Below, in pieces: positions 1-8,167 of a DNA stretch of 40,829 nt. The first letter of the stretch is position 1, and each line of letters starts with the position of its first letter. Both the position numbers and the translations under genes were made by a program. This DNA comes from Marinobacter sp. ATCH36. GTDB taxonomy: Bacteria; Pseudomonadota; Gammaproteobacteria; Pseudomonadales; Oleiphilaceae. The DNA is taken from positions 1 through 40,829 of the forward strand of contig NZ_JAMJPL010000011.1 of NCBI RefSeq assembly GCF_023555055.1. Reading direction: 5' to 3'. The notes under the pieces are model-generated. The model did not search any database. It saw only the letters and a program-made list of their open reading frames with translations, and was not told the origin of the DNA.

Positions 1-126
1 AAAAAGCAGGGTGCGAACAGGTTTTCCAGGAAAAATTTACCGGCAAGCTACGAGAACGACCTGAGTTGTCGCAGTGCCTCCGTACGCTGCGGAAGGACGA
101 TGTTCTGGTTGTCTGGAAACTGGATC
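1..126. repeat. Terminal overlap showing a circular molecule
   Basis: These 126 bases are repeated exactly at 40704-40829. The overlap lies inside one open reading frame that continues in phase across the junction, as expected when an assembler leaves a k-mer-sized overlap on a circular contig. The unique circle is therefore 40,703 bp. Confidence 0.93.
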
Positions 127-530
127 GACTTGCCCGCTCGCTGAAAGACCTGGTTGAGATTGTCCAGGATCTTCATGATCGGGAAATCGGCTTCAAGTCA
201 CTGACGGAATCCATCGATACCACCAGTTCAGGCGGTCGCCTGGTGTTCCATATATTTGGTGCCTTGGCTGAGTTTGAGCATGACCTGATTCGAGAGCGAA
301 CCATCGCTGGACTGACGGCAGCTCGGGCCCGGGGCCGAAAAGGCGGCCGAAAGACAGCCATGTCAGATGCTGATGTAAAGAAGGCGGCAGCCATGCTTTT
401 AGACCCAAACATCACGAAAAAAGAGGTGGCTGAACACTTTGGCGTAGTCAGAACCACCCTCAACGCTTCGCTCAAACGGCTTCAAACAGATAACATTGCC
501 CGACAAGATGCTGGACTAAAGAGTAGTTAG
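1..530 (+). CDS. tnpR: Serine recombinase / resolvase (3' part; gene crosses the junction)
   Basis: This is the larger part of a small serine recombinase whose start is at 40637; joined across the circle it is 198 codons plus a stop at 528-530. The reading frame in this part starts at base 3. Visible are the catalytic-domain core with VWKLDRLARS, the conserved FHIFGALAEFEHDLIRERT region of the E helix, and a C-terminal Hin-like helix-turn-helix (about residues 145-185). Such enzymes resolve transposon cointegrates or plasmid multimers. It sits next to Tn3-family inverted repeats and a TnpA tail, so it may be a TnpR, but it lies outside the last repeat at 40364-40401 and may instead serve the plasmid as a multimer resolvase. 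Confidence 0.92.
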   Translation, partial: KAGCEQVFQEKFTGKLRERPELSQCLRTLRKDDVLVVWKLDRLARSLKDLVEIVQDLHDREIGFKSLTESIDTTSSGGRLVFHIFGALAEFEHDLIRERTIAGLTAARARGRKGGRKTAMSDADVKKAAAMLLDPNITKKEVAEHFGVVRTTLNASLKRLQTDNIARQDAGLKSS

Positions 531-547
531 CTTGGAAGCCATCGCAG

Positions 548-682
548 ATGGAAGGGCGGGAGGGAACCGTGCTGGGGATCGTCACCAAGATCAACCGCAA
601 AAGTGTGATCGTGCTGGATGATGGCAGGAAGCAGTACAAGGTGTCGCCGGTATTACTCAGACCACTTCGTGACGTGAAGTAA
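548..682 (+). CDS. Small protein, SH3/KOW-like, possibly a gene tail
   Basis: A 44-codon frame starting ATG 17 bp after the resolvase stop. It reads as two or three beta strands around a GTVLGIVTKINRKSV segment and ends SPVLLRPL, resembling the small SH3-like barrels that end some plasmid proteins. It may be the surviving tail of a longer gene. No strong ribosome-binding site is visible. Bases 683-873, between it and the MerR gene, hold nothing I can support. Confidence 0.35.
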   Translation: MEGREGTVLGIVTKINRKSVIVLDDGRKQYKVSPVLLRPLRDVK

Positions 683-873
683 GTCAACTACGTCTTGGAA
701 TGACCGGTTACAACGCGTCAGCTATTTTGTTCGGTTCGCTGATCTGCTCGCGGAGTATATCGATGGACTCACTGTGATTTCATTGTTGGCTACCTTTTAC
801 TCTCTAATTTGGAGTTGGTCGCGAACTCCGCACGGTTTCGGACACCGATATCCACTCGCTCCGGTGTCCACCT

Positions 874-1317
874 CTATTTCTGGTCTACGAATTCGGGCTC
901 TTTTTTTAGTCTTTGCCTGTGGGCGCTTTTCTTCAAAAGATCAGCGAGAGCTTCTCGACACCGGGCTTCTGCCGTATCCATTTCCATTTCCGCCTGGGCG
1001 ATGTCGTTTTTCTGTTGTTCCAGCTGTTCGCGTTTGCGAGCCAGGGTGTCGACCATTAACAGAAGCTGTTTTTCGTTACCGCTGAGGGTTTCGTCCCACA
1101 GGTCGAACAGTTCCTTGGTTTCCGCCAGGGAGAAGCCCATGCGCTTTCCCCGCAGGATCAGTTTCAGGCGGACTCGGTCTTTTGAGCTGAAGATGCGGGT
1201 CTGGCCGCGCCTGGTCGGGTGGAGAAGGCCCTGGTCTTCGTAAAAACGTACGCTTCGGGTAGTAACGTCGAACTCTTTGGCCAGCTCGCTGATGCTGTAA
1301 GTTTTCTTGATGTCCAT
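874..1317 (-). CDS. liuR: MerR-family regulator, LiuR-like
   Basis: 147 residues. The N-terminal winged helix-turn-helix (about 6-75) carries YSISELAKEFDVTTRSVRFY and the conserved RRGQTRIFSSKDRVRLKLIL block typical of LiuR, the repressor/activator of leucine and isovalerate degradation genes in Pseudomonas and relatives. The C-terminal half (about 85-145) is a dimerisation coiled coil rich in Glu and Gln. There is no cysteine cluster, so it is not a metal sensor. It lies directly downstream of an etfB fragment and near a liuB fragment, so its original target operon appears to have decayed. Whether it now controls any of the carried acyl-CoA genes cannot be told from sequence. Confidence 0.85.
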   Translation of the reverse strand: MDIKKTYSISELAKEFDVTTRSVRFYEDQGLLHPTRRGQTRIFSSKDRVRLKLILRGKRMGFSLAETKELFDLWDETLSGNEKQLLLMVDTLARKREQLEQQKNDIAQAEMEMDTAEARCREALADLLKKSAHRQRLKKEPEFVDQK

Positions 1318-1319
1318 GA

Positions 1320-1591
1320 CGGTTTCCTTTCTCGATCAGTACCGCGCGATCCCGCCCCATGGCAAGCGGCGTGCGCAGCCCCCCCTGACAGGCGTTGCCG
1401 ACGAGCGAGACTGCCACGACTTCGCTTGCCTGACGGGCCTCCTTCAAACGTACCGCCCACTCGACGGCGATCTCATCGAACGGGTTCATCGACATTTTGA
1501 CGTTGGCGGTTTCCACGCCGATGCCGTCGGCATTCACCCACACCTTGACGTTTTAGTCGACGTCCAGTTTTGTCGGTTCCAAAATGTTCAT
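1320..1591 (-). pseudogene. etfB: etfB fragment (electron transfer flavoprotein beta subunit, N-terminus)
   Basis: Reading from ATG at 1591, the translation begins MNILEPTKLDVD, then hits TAA where EtfB usually has a Tyr (the D-Y-N-V-K-V region), then continues NVKVWVNADGIGVETANVK and MSMNPFDEIAVEWAVRLKEA, a very clear EtfB N-terminal match. Similarity ends near DRAVLIE, just before the MerR start codon at 1317. Only about 90 of some 250 residues remain. Its ATG overlaps the stop of the upstream TetR fossil as ATGA. ETF beta accepts electrons from acyl-CoA dehydrogenases, so it belongs by theme with the rest of the plasmid, but it is dead. Confidence 0.85.
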
Positions 1592-2106
1592 AGCTGATAA
1601 TTCCTCACGCTCTTAAGGTTCGCCTCGCGCAGCATTTGCACGTAGCGGACCGCGACCGACGGGTTGGGCGGGAGGGCATCGATTACTTCCAGCAATACCG
1701 CCTTGTATCTGTCTCGGCCTCGCACCAGGCTGCCTCGCAGGTCCGGGCGCTCCGCAGGAATTGTACGCGCGAACATGGCCGCAAAAGAGTTCGCTTCCGG
1801 CAGCGTGTGCAGATGAGCGGTACAGGCGGGCGTTTAAGGGGTCGAATGGCCCTTAAATCGCCACCTGTCCGTTACGCTTGATTCGCGCGATCCCTTCACT
1901 GCAGACGTCCGCTAGTAGATCTTATTTGAGGGCGAAAGATAGTAAACAGGTCCAGTCAGGATACCTACGCCACCGACAATGTCCCGCCTCGTGGTGCCGT
2001 TGTTGCGCTCGACCAAAATATCGGCGGCCTTTAGCATTATTTCGTCGCGTTTATTTGGCAACCGAGCATTTAGGCTCTGCTCACTGTGGTCGGTTTGGGC
2101 GGACAT
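1588..2106 (-). pseudogene. TetR-family regulator, inactivated
   Basis: From ATG at 2106 a TetR-type DNA-binding domain is readable (NKRDEIMLKAADILVERNNG, then TRRDIVGGVGILTGPVYY), followed by in-frame TAG and TAA codons near 1912 and 1845. Further on in the same frame comes a C-terminal ligand-domain stretch (HLHTLPEANSFAAMFARTIP, then RPDLRGSLVRGRDRYKAVLL) that resembles the equivalent region of the intact TetR gene at 18520-19233. The middle is shortened. It is a relative of the working regulator, not a copy. An unusual alternative is two unrelated fragments in one frame. Confidence 0.6.
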
Positions 2107-2261
2107 CTCAGCTTTGTTGTTACGCAAGCATCGGACATGATGCATTGTGGTAACCATACAAACGTTTGGCTAATGGCGCCAACTCTTAAGATGCCCGCCC
2201 TACCTGCCGATTGCGGCGTCTACCCGATTTAGCATGGGCGTACCTTGGAGCAACTCCAGCA

Positions 2262-2588
2262 CTAACTTGGCGGCCAGCCTAGCAAGTGCATGTGAAGATG
2301 AAACACCTCTTGGCCACCGTCCCTGCCGCAGTTGATCGTAGTGCGGAAGTTTCCCGACACGCCTTCCCGCTCAGCGACCTTACGCGCCGCCAGACAAAGG
2401 TCACCCATTAACTTGGCATCTTCCGGCTCCAGATCGTTCATGGTAGGAATATGTCGCTTGGGAATGATCAAGACATGGGTGGGCGCCTGCGGATTAATGT
2501 CATGAAAAACTAAAACGCTGTCGGTCTCGAGTACGATATCAGGCTTGATCTCGCCGTCGATCATCTTGCAAAAGATACAATCGCTCAT
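2262..2588 (-). CDS. HIT family protein (histidine triad nucleotide hydrolase)
   Basis: 108 residues from ATG at 2588, preceded by a strong GAGGAGAG ribosome-binding site. It begins with the CIFCKMIDGEI signature and ends with the histidine triad at His97, His99 and His101 (HLHMHLL). HINT-like enzymes hydrolyse phosphoramidate bonds on purine nucleotides in the cytoplasm. The C-terminus after the triad is a few residues shorter than usual: the normal GGR.LGWPPG tail is reduced to GWPPS, so a small deletion is likely, but the fold core is complete. It has no obvious link to its neighbours. Confidence 0.85.
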   Translation of the reverse strand: MSDCIFCKMIDGEIKPDIVLETDSVLVFHDINPQAPTHVLIIPKRHIPTMNDLEPEDAKLMGDLCLAARKVAEREGVSGNFRTTINCGRDGGQEVFHLHMHLLGWPPS

Positions 2589-2828
2589 AAATTTCTCTCC
2601 TCTTAAATGATGCCTACAAAAACACCGCGCAGGGGATTCGGGTGACACCGGCTGCCGAGAAAAAAGATAGCAGAAGCGCGGAGGCAGCGTTGCCTTCCGC
2701 AAACAAGCTTCCCCAGCAACTCTCCTTATGACTTTTCGCACAACCACCATCGTGCATGGAATAGTAGCGGGTAGAACAGTATCCGCTTGGGGGATGCATC
2801 ATGCCGGTGATGGTTATGATCCTGTCTG

Positions 2829-2957
2829 TCACGGCCCGTGGCCAGCCCCACGTCCAGCCAATTGGACACCTAGATCGTCGATCATTGAGTCATAGGCGCT
2901 GGCCCTATCGCGGAAGGTATCGGGGGTCGGATCGATGGAGGAAGTCAGTTTAGCCAC
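2829..2957 (-). pseudogene. 5' remnant of a liuB-like acyl-CoA carboxylase (carboxyltransferase) gene
   Basis: Reading from GTG at 2957 the 42 codons give VAKLTSSIDPTPDTFRDRAS followed by AYDSMIDDLGVQLAGRGAG, matching the extreme N-terminus of methylcrotonyl-CoA carboxylase beta subunits (consensus like LTS.IDP.S..F..N...M..LVDDL). The reading frame then ends at TGA and the rest of the gene is missing. It sits 19 bp after the PaaK-like gene on the same strand. With the LiuR-like regulator and etfB fragment it suggests an older liu cluster in this place. Confidence 0.55.
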
Positions 2958-2976
2958 GGTTCAGCCTCGTCTAGGA

Positions 2977-4161
2977 TCAGAAAACACGGGAATCTTCCAA
3001 TAGGGTGGGATTGGTCAGGCGTTTTTGGCGACGGATGTAATCAACGCGCAGCCGGGTAAGCTGATGAAAGATATCGCGCACCTCGGCGTCCGGAGGCGCA
3101 GCGCCGCTGAGTTCAATCGTGATCCTGTCCACGCCGTCTTCGCGCCAGACACGGAAGCTGGCTTCGACGTCAGTGCCAAGGGATTGAGCCAGTGCAGTGG
3201 CATGGGAGGCGTAGAGAAAAATTTCACGCACCTTCACGCCGTCGCCCACCCGCCCGGTCACACCGGACATGCGGCTGACGAACCCGTCGTCAGATAGGGC
3301 AAGAGCCTGCGCGAGATCGCCTGTACCAAAGCGCACCATCGGCCAGCCACGTGCGAGTGTAGTCACCACTATCTGACCCTCGACCCCGATGGGCAGCGGC
3401 GCGCCTGTCGCGGGGTCGCAGATTTGTACCAGCCGATATGGGTGGCAGAGGTAGCCGGGCTGTCCGTCTTCCTCGTACCCCACCAAGCCGAGATCCGCAG
3501 TGCCGTAGGCTCCATATGTTTTAATTCCATGTTCTGCCTCAAGCCGTGCTCGCTTGCCCATCCAATCACCGGGTTCACCACCAAGAAACGCCCGCGTGAT
3601 GGTCCATCGTCCTTTGGTACTGCCATAGGTCGCAGCGTAAACCTTGGCCACCTTTTCGAAATAGGCGGTCGAGCCGAGGAAGGCTGTCACACCAAGGTTT
3701 TCGATCAACGTTACTTGCAATTCGGTTTGCCCCGGACCCGAAGGAATGACGGTCGCCCCGGTCGCCCGAGCGCCCGTGTCAAATATTAATCCTGCTGGCA
3801 CCAGGTGATAGGACCATGTGTTCAGCGCCACATCCCCTGACCCCAAGCCGCTAGCTTGAAACATCAGCTCAAAGCCATGTGCGCCGTGGCCCCGAAGTAC
3901 GGGTTCAAAGACTGGGCCGGGCGAGGCAAAAACATGCGCAACCTCATCCAATGGAACGGATAGATAACCTGCAAACGGTGGATTGGCAGCCTGTTGCGCG
4001 ATAAGGTCAGTTTTTTGCATAACCGGAAGCGTATCGAGCACTCCGGCACGGGCCAGGTCACCCGCCGCTATTCCCGCTGCAGACAATCGGGCGGCGAGGG
4101 CGGGGGCTTGTCCGATTGCCTCTGCGGTGACTTGAGCAAGGGTGGTCAGGCGCTCCATCAT
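2977..4161 (-). CDS. Divergent phenylacetate-CoA ligase (PaaK)-like adenylate-forming protein
   Basis: 394 residues from ATG at 4161, which overlaps the livF stop as ATGA behind an AAGAGG ribosome-binding site; a GTG at 4170 is a less likely start. The C-terminal half fits the PaaK family: YGAYGTADLGLVGYEE (the YG.TE region), GTGDL, then GVTGRVGDGVKVREIFLYAS (hinge and C-terminal subdomain). The N-terminal AMP-binding P-loop is not recognisable; where PaaK has SSGTTGKP this protein reads FASPGPVFEP. Known members activate aryl or acyl acids to CoA esters with ATP. Given the degenerate loop it may have different chemistry or act with the FadD-like ligase encoded at 8164-10113. It is the last gene of the minus-strand uptake block. 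Confidence 0.8.
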   Translation of the reverse strand: MMERLTTLAQVTAEAIGQAPALAARLSAAGIAAGDLARAGVLDTLPVMQKTDLIAQQAANPPFAGYLSVPLDEVAHVFASPGPVFEPVLRGHGAHGFELMFQASGLGSGDVALNTWSYHLVPAGLIFDTGARATGATVIPSGPGQTELQVTLIENLGVTAFLGSTAYFEKVAKVYAATYGSTKGRWTITRAFLGGEPGDWMGKRARLEAEHGIKTYGAYGTADLGLVGYEEDGQPGYLCHPYRLVQICDPATGAPLPIGVEGQIVVTTLARGWPMVRFGTGDLAQALALSDDGFVSRMSGVTGRVGDGVKVREIFLYASHATALAQSLGTDVEASFRVWREDGVDRITIELSGAAPPDAEVRDIFHQLTRLRVDYIRRQKRLTNPTLLEDSRVF

Positions 4162-4952
4162 CCCAACCACCTCTTGCGGCGGCGATAATGCTTCACGTCA
4201 CGGTAACTTGTGCGATCCGCTGCGTTTGAGGTGCCAAGATAGAACTCCTGCACATCTTGGTTGCTGGTCAACTCGTTGCGGCTGCCATGCAGCACGATCC
4301 GGCCGCCCTCCATGATGTAGCCGTAGTCGCATTGTGCAATGGCCGAGCGGGCGTTCTGTTCGACAAGTAGCACAGTCAAACCTTCCTCTCGTTTGATCTG
4401 CTCAATGGTTCTGAAAAGTTGTTGGCTCAGGTTCGGGGCGAGACCCATCGATGGCTCGTCAAGGATCAAAAGCTTGGGTTGCGCCATCAGTGCCCGCCCA
4501 ATCAGAACCATCTGCATCTCACCACCTGACAGGTAGCCGGCGGTGCGGTGTAAGAGGTTTGGAAGTGCCGGGAAGTAGTGGTAAACCTTCTCCAGATCCT
4601 CGCGCACCCCAGCGCGATCCTTGCGAAGGTGGGCGCCGACCATCAGATTTTGGAGCACGCTCAGATGTTCAAGAACCTTTCGACCTTCCAGCACCTGCAC
4701 AATTCCAGACTTCACAATGGTGGTCGGGTCCGCGTGGGTGATATCTCTATCTTCAAACGTAATCCGGCCGGCCGTGACCGCTCCTTGGTCGGCATGAAGA
4801 AGTGCGGAAATTGCTTTCAGGGTGGTGGTCTTCCCGGCACCATTTGCCCCGAGAAGCACCACCATTTGTCCCTGCCGCACCTCAATGTTGGTCGAGCGGA
4901 GCACTTGGATGACACCGTCATAAACGACATCGATATTGGCAAGGGTCAGCAT
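4158..4952 (-). CDS. livF: LIV-type ABC transporter ATP-binding protein LivF
   Basis: 264 residues from ATG at 4952 (the open frame extends 23 codons further upstream but would overlap the livK-like gene). Walker A is GANGAGKTT (35-43), the signature is LSGGEMQM, Walker B is LLILDEPSMGLAP, and LLVEQN supplies the switch region. The C-terminus is about 25 residues longer than usual and very basic (HYRRRKRW). LivF and LivG form the nucleotide-binding dimer that drives import through LivH/LivM. Its start lies 7 bp after the livK-like stop and its end overlaps the PaaK-like gene by 4 bp, so it is cotranscribed. Confidence 0.95.
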   Translation of the reverse strand: MLTLANIDVVYDGVIQVLRSTNIEVRQGQMVVLLGANGAGKTTTLKAISALLHADQGAVTAGRITFEDRDITHADPTTIVKSGIVQVLEGRKVLEHLSVLQNLMVGAHLRKDRAGVREDLEKVYHYFPALPNLLHRTAGYLSGGEMQMVLIGRALMAQPKLLILDEPSMGLAPNLSQQLFRTIEQIKREEGLTVLLVEQNARSAIAQCDYGYIMEGGRIVLHGSRNELTSNQDVQEFYLGTSNAADRTSYRDVKHYRRRKRWLG

Positions 4953-4959
4953 GGTCAGA

Positions 4960-6153
4960 TCACCATTTATCCAAAACAGGAACAGCGAACCAATCGCCCT
5001 GCACCGGAACGACCTGACCATCCTTCACGACCTCGGCACTTGATTTGATCTCGCCAGTGGGGAAGGGGGCGGTTGTGTCGTAGCTAAGTGTTGGAAGCGC
5101 GCCGAGTAGCCTCTCTTCGGAGTATGTGTGTCCGATTAATGCGTCATACATCGCCTGTCCGGTCACATTGTCCGCGCCCACCTCGGCCACCGCTTGCTCC
5201 AATACGCGCAGCGCGAGGATGGCTTGGGCAGCCGATTGCTCCGCCATCGTTCCCCAGTTGCCATCGGGCGCGTAGGTTTCAAAAACGTCGCGGATTGGCA
5301 GGTTCTCCTTTCCAGGTGGTGCAAAGCTGAACGTGGAATAGGATCCTTCAATTCTATCGAGGGGGAGACCCTTCGACACTTCGGCCAGCCCGTTATGGGT
5401 GGACATGACAATTGGCACATTGGCCCCCAGTTCTTCCATCGCCTTGGCGGTTTCAATTACCTGCGCGGTGGTGCCGCCAACAAGTATAACGTCCGGATCG
5501 TCCGCTAGTGCCTTCCGCATTTGGGGAGCCAGCGACACGGGGGCGGTATCCGCCCATTGTGTCGACGTCAGGGTATAGCTGTCGGGGTATTGCGTGGCCA
5601 ATTGTTTGACACCTTCGACCTGATCGACAAAACCCGCCTGCGTTTGCGTCGAAATTGCTGCGATTTTCAAAGGGCCATCATGCCCCGCCGCGAGGTAACT
5701 AAATAGCCCCGCAAATTCGTGGCTATAGGTTGGACGGGTCGAAAAATGCCATCCATTCTCAGTCCACCCCTGTCCGCCCATGGCGGTGCCTAGAAGCAGA
5801 GGCACTTTGTCATTGGGTAAGCGCCCCATAAGTGTAACCAGATCGGGCGAGCCCCAGCCCAGATGGATGATTGGCGCATCAGACCTGAGGATCGATGGCC
5901 ATGTCCTAGCAATTTGTGCTGAATTATAGCGCATGTCGTATATCTTCAAGTCCACATCGACGCCCAGGCCCTCGCCCACCTCGGCATTCCAGTAGTCAAC
6001 AATGGCTTCCAGCCCGGACATCGAGTCCGGCATCACATCAGCGAAGGGCCCAGAATAGTCCGCGCTCGCGGTGAAAGTATATGTTTCGGCTTGGGCGAAC
6101 GAGGCGAGACTGATCGCCGCGGCCCCTGCCAGAACCAGCTTCATAGCCTTCAT
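4960..6153 (-). CDS. ABC transporter substrate-binding protein (LivK-like, Peripla_BP_6)
   Basis: 397 residues with a signal peptide ending AQA at about residue 22. The mature part starts with FTASADYSGPFADVMPDSMS, the usual first strand and helix of the LIV-type periplasmic-binding fold, and two Rossmann-like lobes follow. It captures the ligand in the periplasm and hands it to LivH/LivM. The family includes binders of branched-chain amino acids, amides, aromatic acids and short carboxylates; the company of CoA ligases points to a carboxylic acid rather than an amino acid (inference). GAAGGAAAAG six bases before ATG 6153 sets the start. Confidence 0.93.
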   Translation of the reverse strand: MKAMKLVLAGAAAISLASFAQAETYTFTASADYSGPFADVMPDSMSGLEAIVDYWNAEVGEGLGVDVDLKIYDMRYNSAQIARTWPSILRSDAPIIHLGWGSPDLVTLMGRLPNDKVPLLLGTAMGGQGWTENGWHFSTRPTYSHEFAGLFSYLAAGHDGPLKIAAISTQTQAGFVDQVEGVKQLATQYPDSYTLTSTQWADTAPVSLAPQMRKALADDPDVILVGGTTAQVIETAKAMEELGANVPIVMSTHNGLAEVSKGLPLDRIEGSYSTFSFAPPGKENLPIRDVFETYAPDGNWGTMAEQSAAQAILALRVLEQAVAEVGADNVTGQAMYDALIGHTYSEERLLGALPTLSYDTTAPFPTGEIKSSAEVVKDGQVVPVQGDWFAVPVLDKW

Positions 6154-6207
6154 AGTCTTTTCCTTCTTTTTAGTGTGGTGCAGAGCACCGTTTATATCCA
6201 GCCATGT

Positions 6208-7266
6208 TCAGTTCCGGGGGAACGGCCAGAGACGGAAATTCGTCTTAATCGTGTGCCAAAGGTGGGCAAGCCCGCGTGGCTCAAAGATCAGTGCAATAAG
6301 AATGCACAGAGCGAGTACGATGGAGCTAAGGGCAAATACCGCCCCGCCATCAAAACTACCCCCCGATTCCGATTGCAATAGCATATTAGACATCGTGTGC
6401 AGCCCTTCTTGAATGAACGTTATGAAAGCGACGCCTAGGATCGGGCCGAGTGGCGAATTGATGCCGCCTACAATCAACATTCCCAGATACCAGACCGAGG
6501 CGAAAATTGTGAAGCTCGACACCGTCACGAACTGAAGGTAATAGGCGGTTAGCGCTCCGGCAACTCCGGCAAAGAGAGCACCTGCAAAGAATGCTTCGAT
6601 TTTGATTCGGGCTACGGGGATTCCCATCACGCCCGCTGCCGTGTCGTTGTCATGTACTGCCCGCAAAGCCCGCCCCAACCGTGACCGAGGCAAGTTAAAG
6701 GCGCAGAACATGGCCACGGCGGCGAAAACCAAAGCCAGCCAGTAGAGTCCATGTGGCGTTCCAAGTGACAGGCCGAAAAGCTCGGGGGATACTACCGGCA
6801 ATCCGACCAAACCGCCGAGCCAGGACATTGGTAAGGCGAGGATCACAATTGGGAACATGATTTGCGCGGCGAGCGTCGTGAGCGCGAGGTAGAAGCCCTT
6901 AACCCGCGACGCCGGCAACGCGAATAGCACTGAGACAGCCCCAGTGACCAGCGCCGCCGCCGGGATGACCAGCCAGAACGGCACACCCAGCCCCGACAGC
7001 TTAGCCGCCGTGAACGCGCCCACCCCGACAAAGGCGGACTGCGCGATGTTGATCTGCCCAGCCATGCCAACCGTTACAAAGAGGCCATAGACCGCAATCA
7101 AGGTGATGAAGGCATAAGTGAGCTGGCCCAACAGCCACGGCCCGGAAAAAAGCGGCAATGCGACAAGCATCACGCCCAGCGCCAAGAGCCAAAGGCGCGA
7201 GCGCCGCGTTTCGAGGACGCGGGCTTCTGCCGCGTAGGTTTTAAAGAATATGCCGGTGGGTCGCAT
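6208..7266 (-). CDS. livM: LIV-type ABC transporter permease LivM
   Basis: 352 residues from ATG at 7266; the start is one base after the livH stop. Some 8-10 hydrophobic helices are visible, with the LivM hallmark YGLFVTVGMAGQINIAQSAF and a later GINSPLGPILGVAFI loop. The N-terminus (KTYAAEARVLETRRSRLW) is cytoplasmic and basic. It pairs with LivH to form the inner-membrane channel. The 54 bp between its end and the livK-like gene carry the latter's ribosome-binding site. Confidence 0.95.
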   Translation of the reverse strand: MRPTGIFFKTYAAEARVLETRRSRLWLLALGVMLVALPLFSGPWLLGQLTYAFITLIAVYGLFVTVGMAGQINIAQSAFVGVGAFTAAKLSGLGVPFWLVIPAAALVTGAVSVLFALPASRVKGFYLALTTLAAQIMFPIVILALPMSWLGGLVGLPVVSPELFGLSLGTPHGLYWLALVFAAVAMFCAFNLPRSRLGRALRAVHDNDTAAGVMGIPVARIKIEAFFAGALFAGVAGALTAYYLQFVTVSSFTIFASVWYLGMLIVGGINSPLGPILGVAFITFIQEGLHTMSNMLLQSESGGSFDGGAVFALSSIVLALCILIALIFEPRGLAHLWHTIKTNFRLWPFPRN

Positions 7267-7267
7267 G

Positions 7268-8167
7268 TTAGAGCCTCTCGATTCGGCGCCAGCCGAATAA
7301 ACCATAGGGACGAATGAAGAGAACGCCGATCATCACGACATAGGGCAATAAGCCAGAGGCTGCGCCACTGGTAATTGGGTCGAGATACATTGACGCCAGC
7401 GCCTCAGCTATTCCGATGATCAGACCGGCGAGCAGGGCACCCCGGATGCTTTCCAACCCACCCAAGAGCGCGATGGGCAGCGCCTTGAATCCGATGACTG
7501 CGACCTCCAACGATAGGATGGAGCCTGACAGAAGCACCACCGCCGCGGTCGCCGCCAAGACAGTCGCCGTGATCCAAGATACCGCGATAGCCTGGCGCAC
7601 CGAAATACCCAGTGACAGGGCCGTGGTGTGATTTTCAGCCACTGCAGCGAGCCGCAGTCCCAAGCGCGCACGGGTAAAAAAGAGGTGCAGCGCTTGAGCC
7701 AGCACAATGGTGAAAATCGCGCCGATCAAAAGCCCGGTGTTTATTAGGAAAGGTCCCAGATCAATCGCTCCCTCGGGCAAGATTGCTGGGGCCGACCTCG
7801 TCTGAGCGCCCCAGATAAGCTGCGCCAAGCCACGCAGAAGGATAAGTAGCGCAATGCCGGCCATAAATATTGTAAAGGCCGACTGTCCAATCAGGGGGCG
7901 GAACACCGTGCGTTCAATTACCGCGCCAAAGATCACGCAGGCGATCAATGTCAGCACCAACGCAATGGGCAAGGGAATGTCGATCCCGACGTTGCGCGCC
8001 CCCTCCGTAAAGGTCCAGAGCAGAAAGGCTCCAATCACCAAGACTTCCCCTTGGGCGAGGTTAATTATCTTGGAACCCCGGTAGATCACGACAAAAGAGA
8101 TCGCGACGAGACCATAGACCAGTCCTACCAGCGCGCCGTCAATCAGGGCTTGAAGCAGATTTATCAT
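7268..8167 (-). CDS. livH: LIV-type ABC transporter permease LivH
   Basis: 299 residues, about eight membrane helices. The family signature near the N-terminus is YGLVAISFVVIYRGSKIINL followed by AQGE, and GGLESIRGALLAGLIIGIAE lies near the C-terminus. Its ATG at 8167 overlaps the stop of the FadD-like gene as ATGA, showing that transporter and ligase are translated as a unit. It forms the inner-membrane channel with LivM. Confidence 0.95.
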   Translation of the reverse strand: MINLLQALIDGALVGLVYGLVAISFVVIYRGSKIINLAQGEVLVIGAFLLWTFTEGARNVGIDIPLPIALVLTLIACVIFGAVIERTVFRPLIGQSAFTIFMAGIALLILLRGLAQLIWGAQTRSAPAILPEGAIDLGPFLINTGLLIGAIFTIVLAQALHLFFTRARLGLRLAAVAENHTTALSLGISVRQAIAVSWITATVLAATAAVVLLSGSILSLEVAVIGFKALPIALLGGLESIRGALLAGLIIGIAEALASMYLDPITSGAASGLLPYVVMIGVLFIRPYGLFGWRRIERL

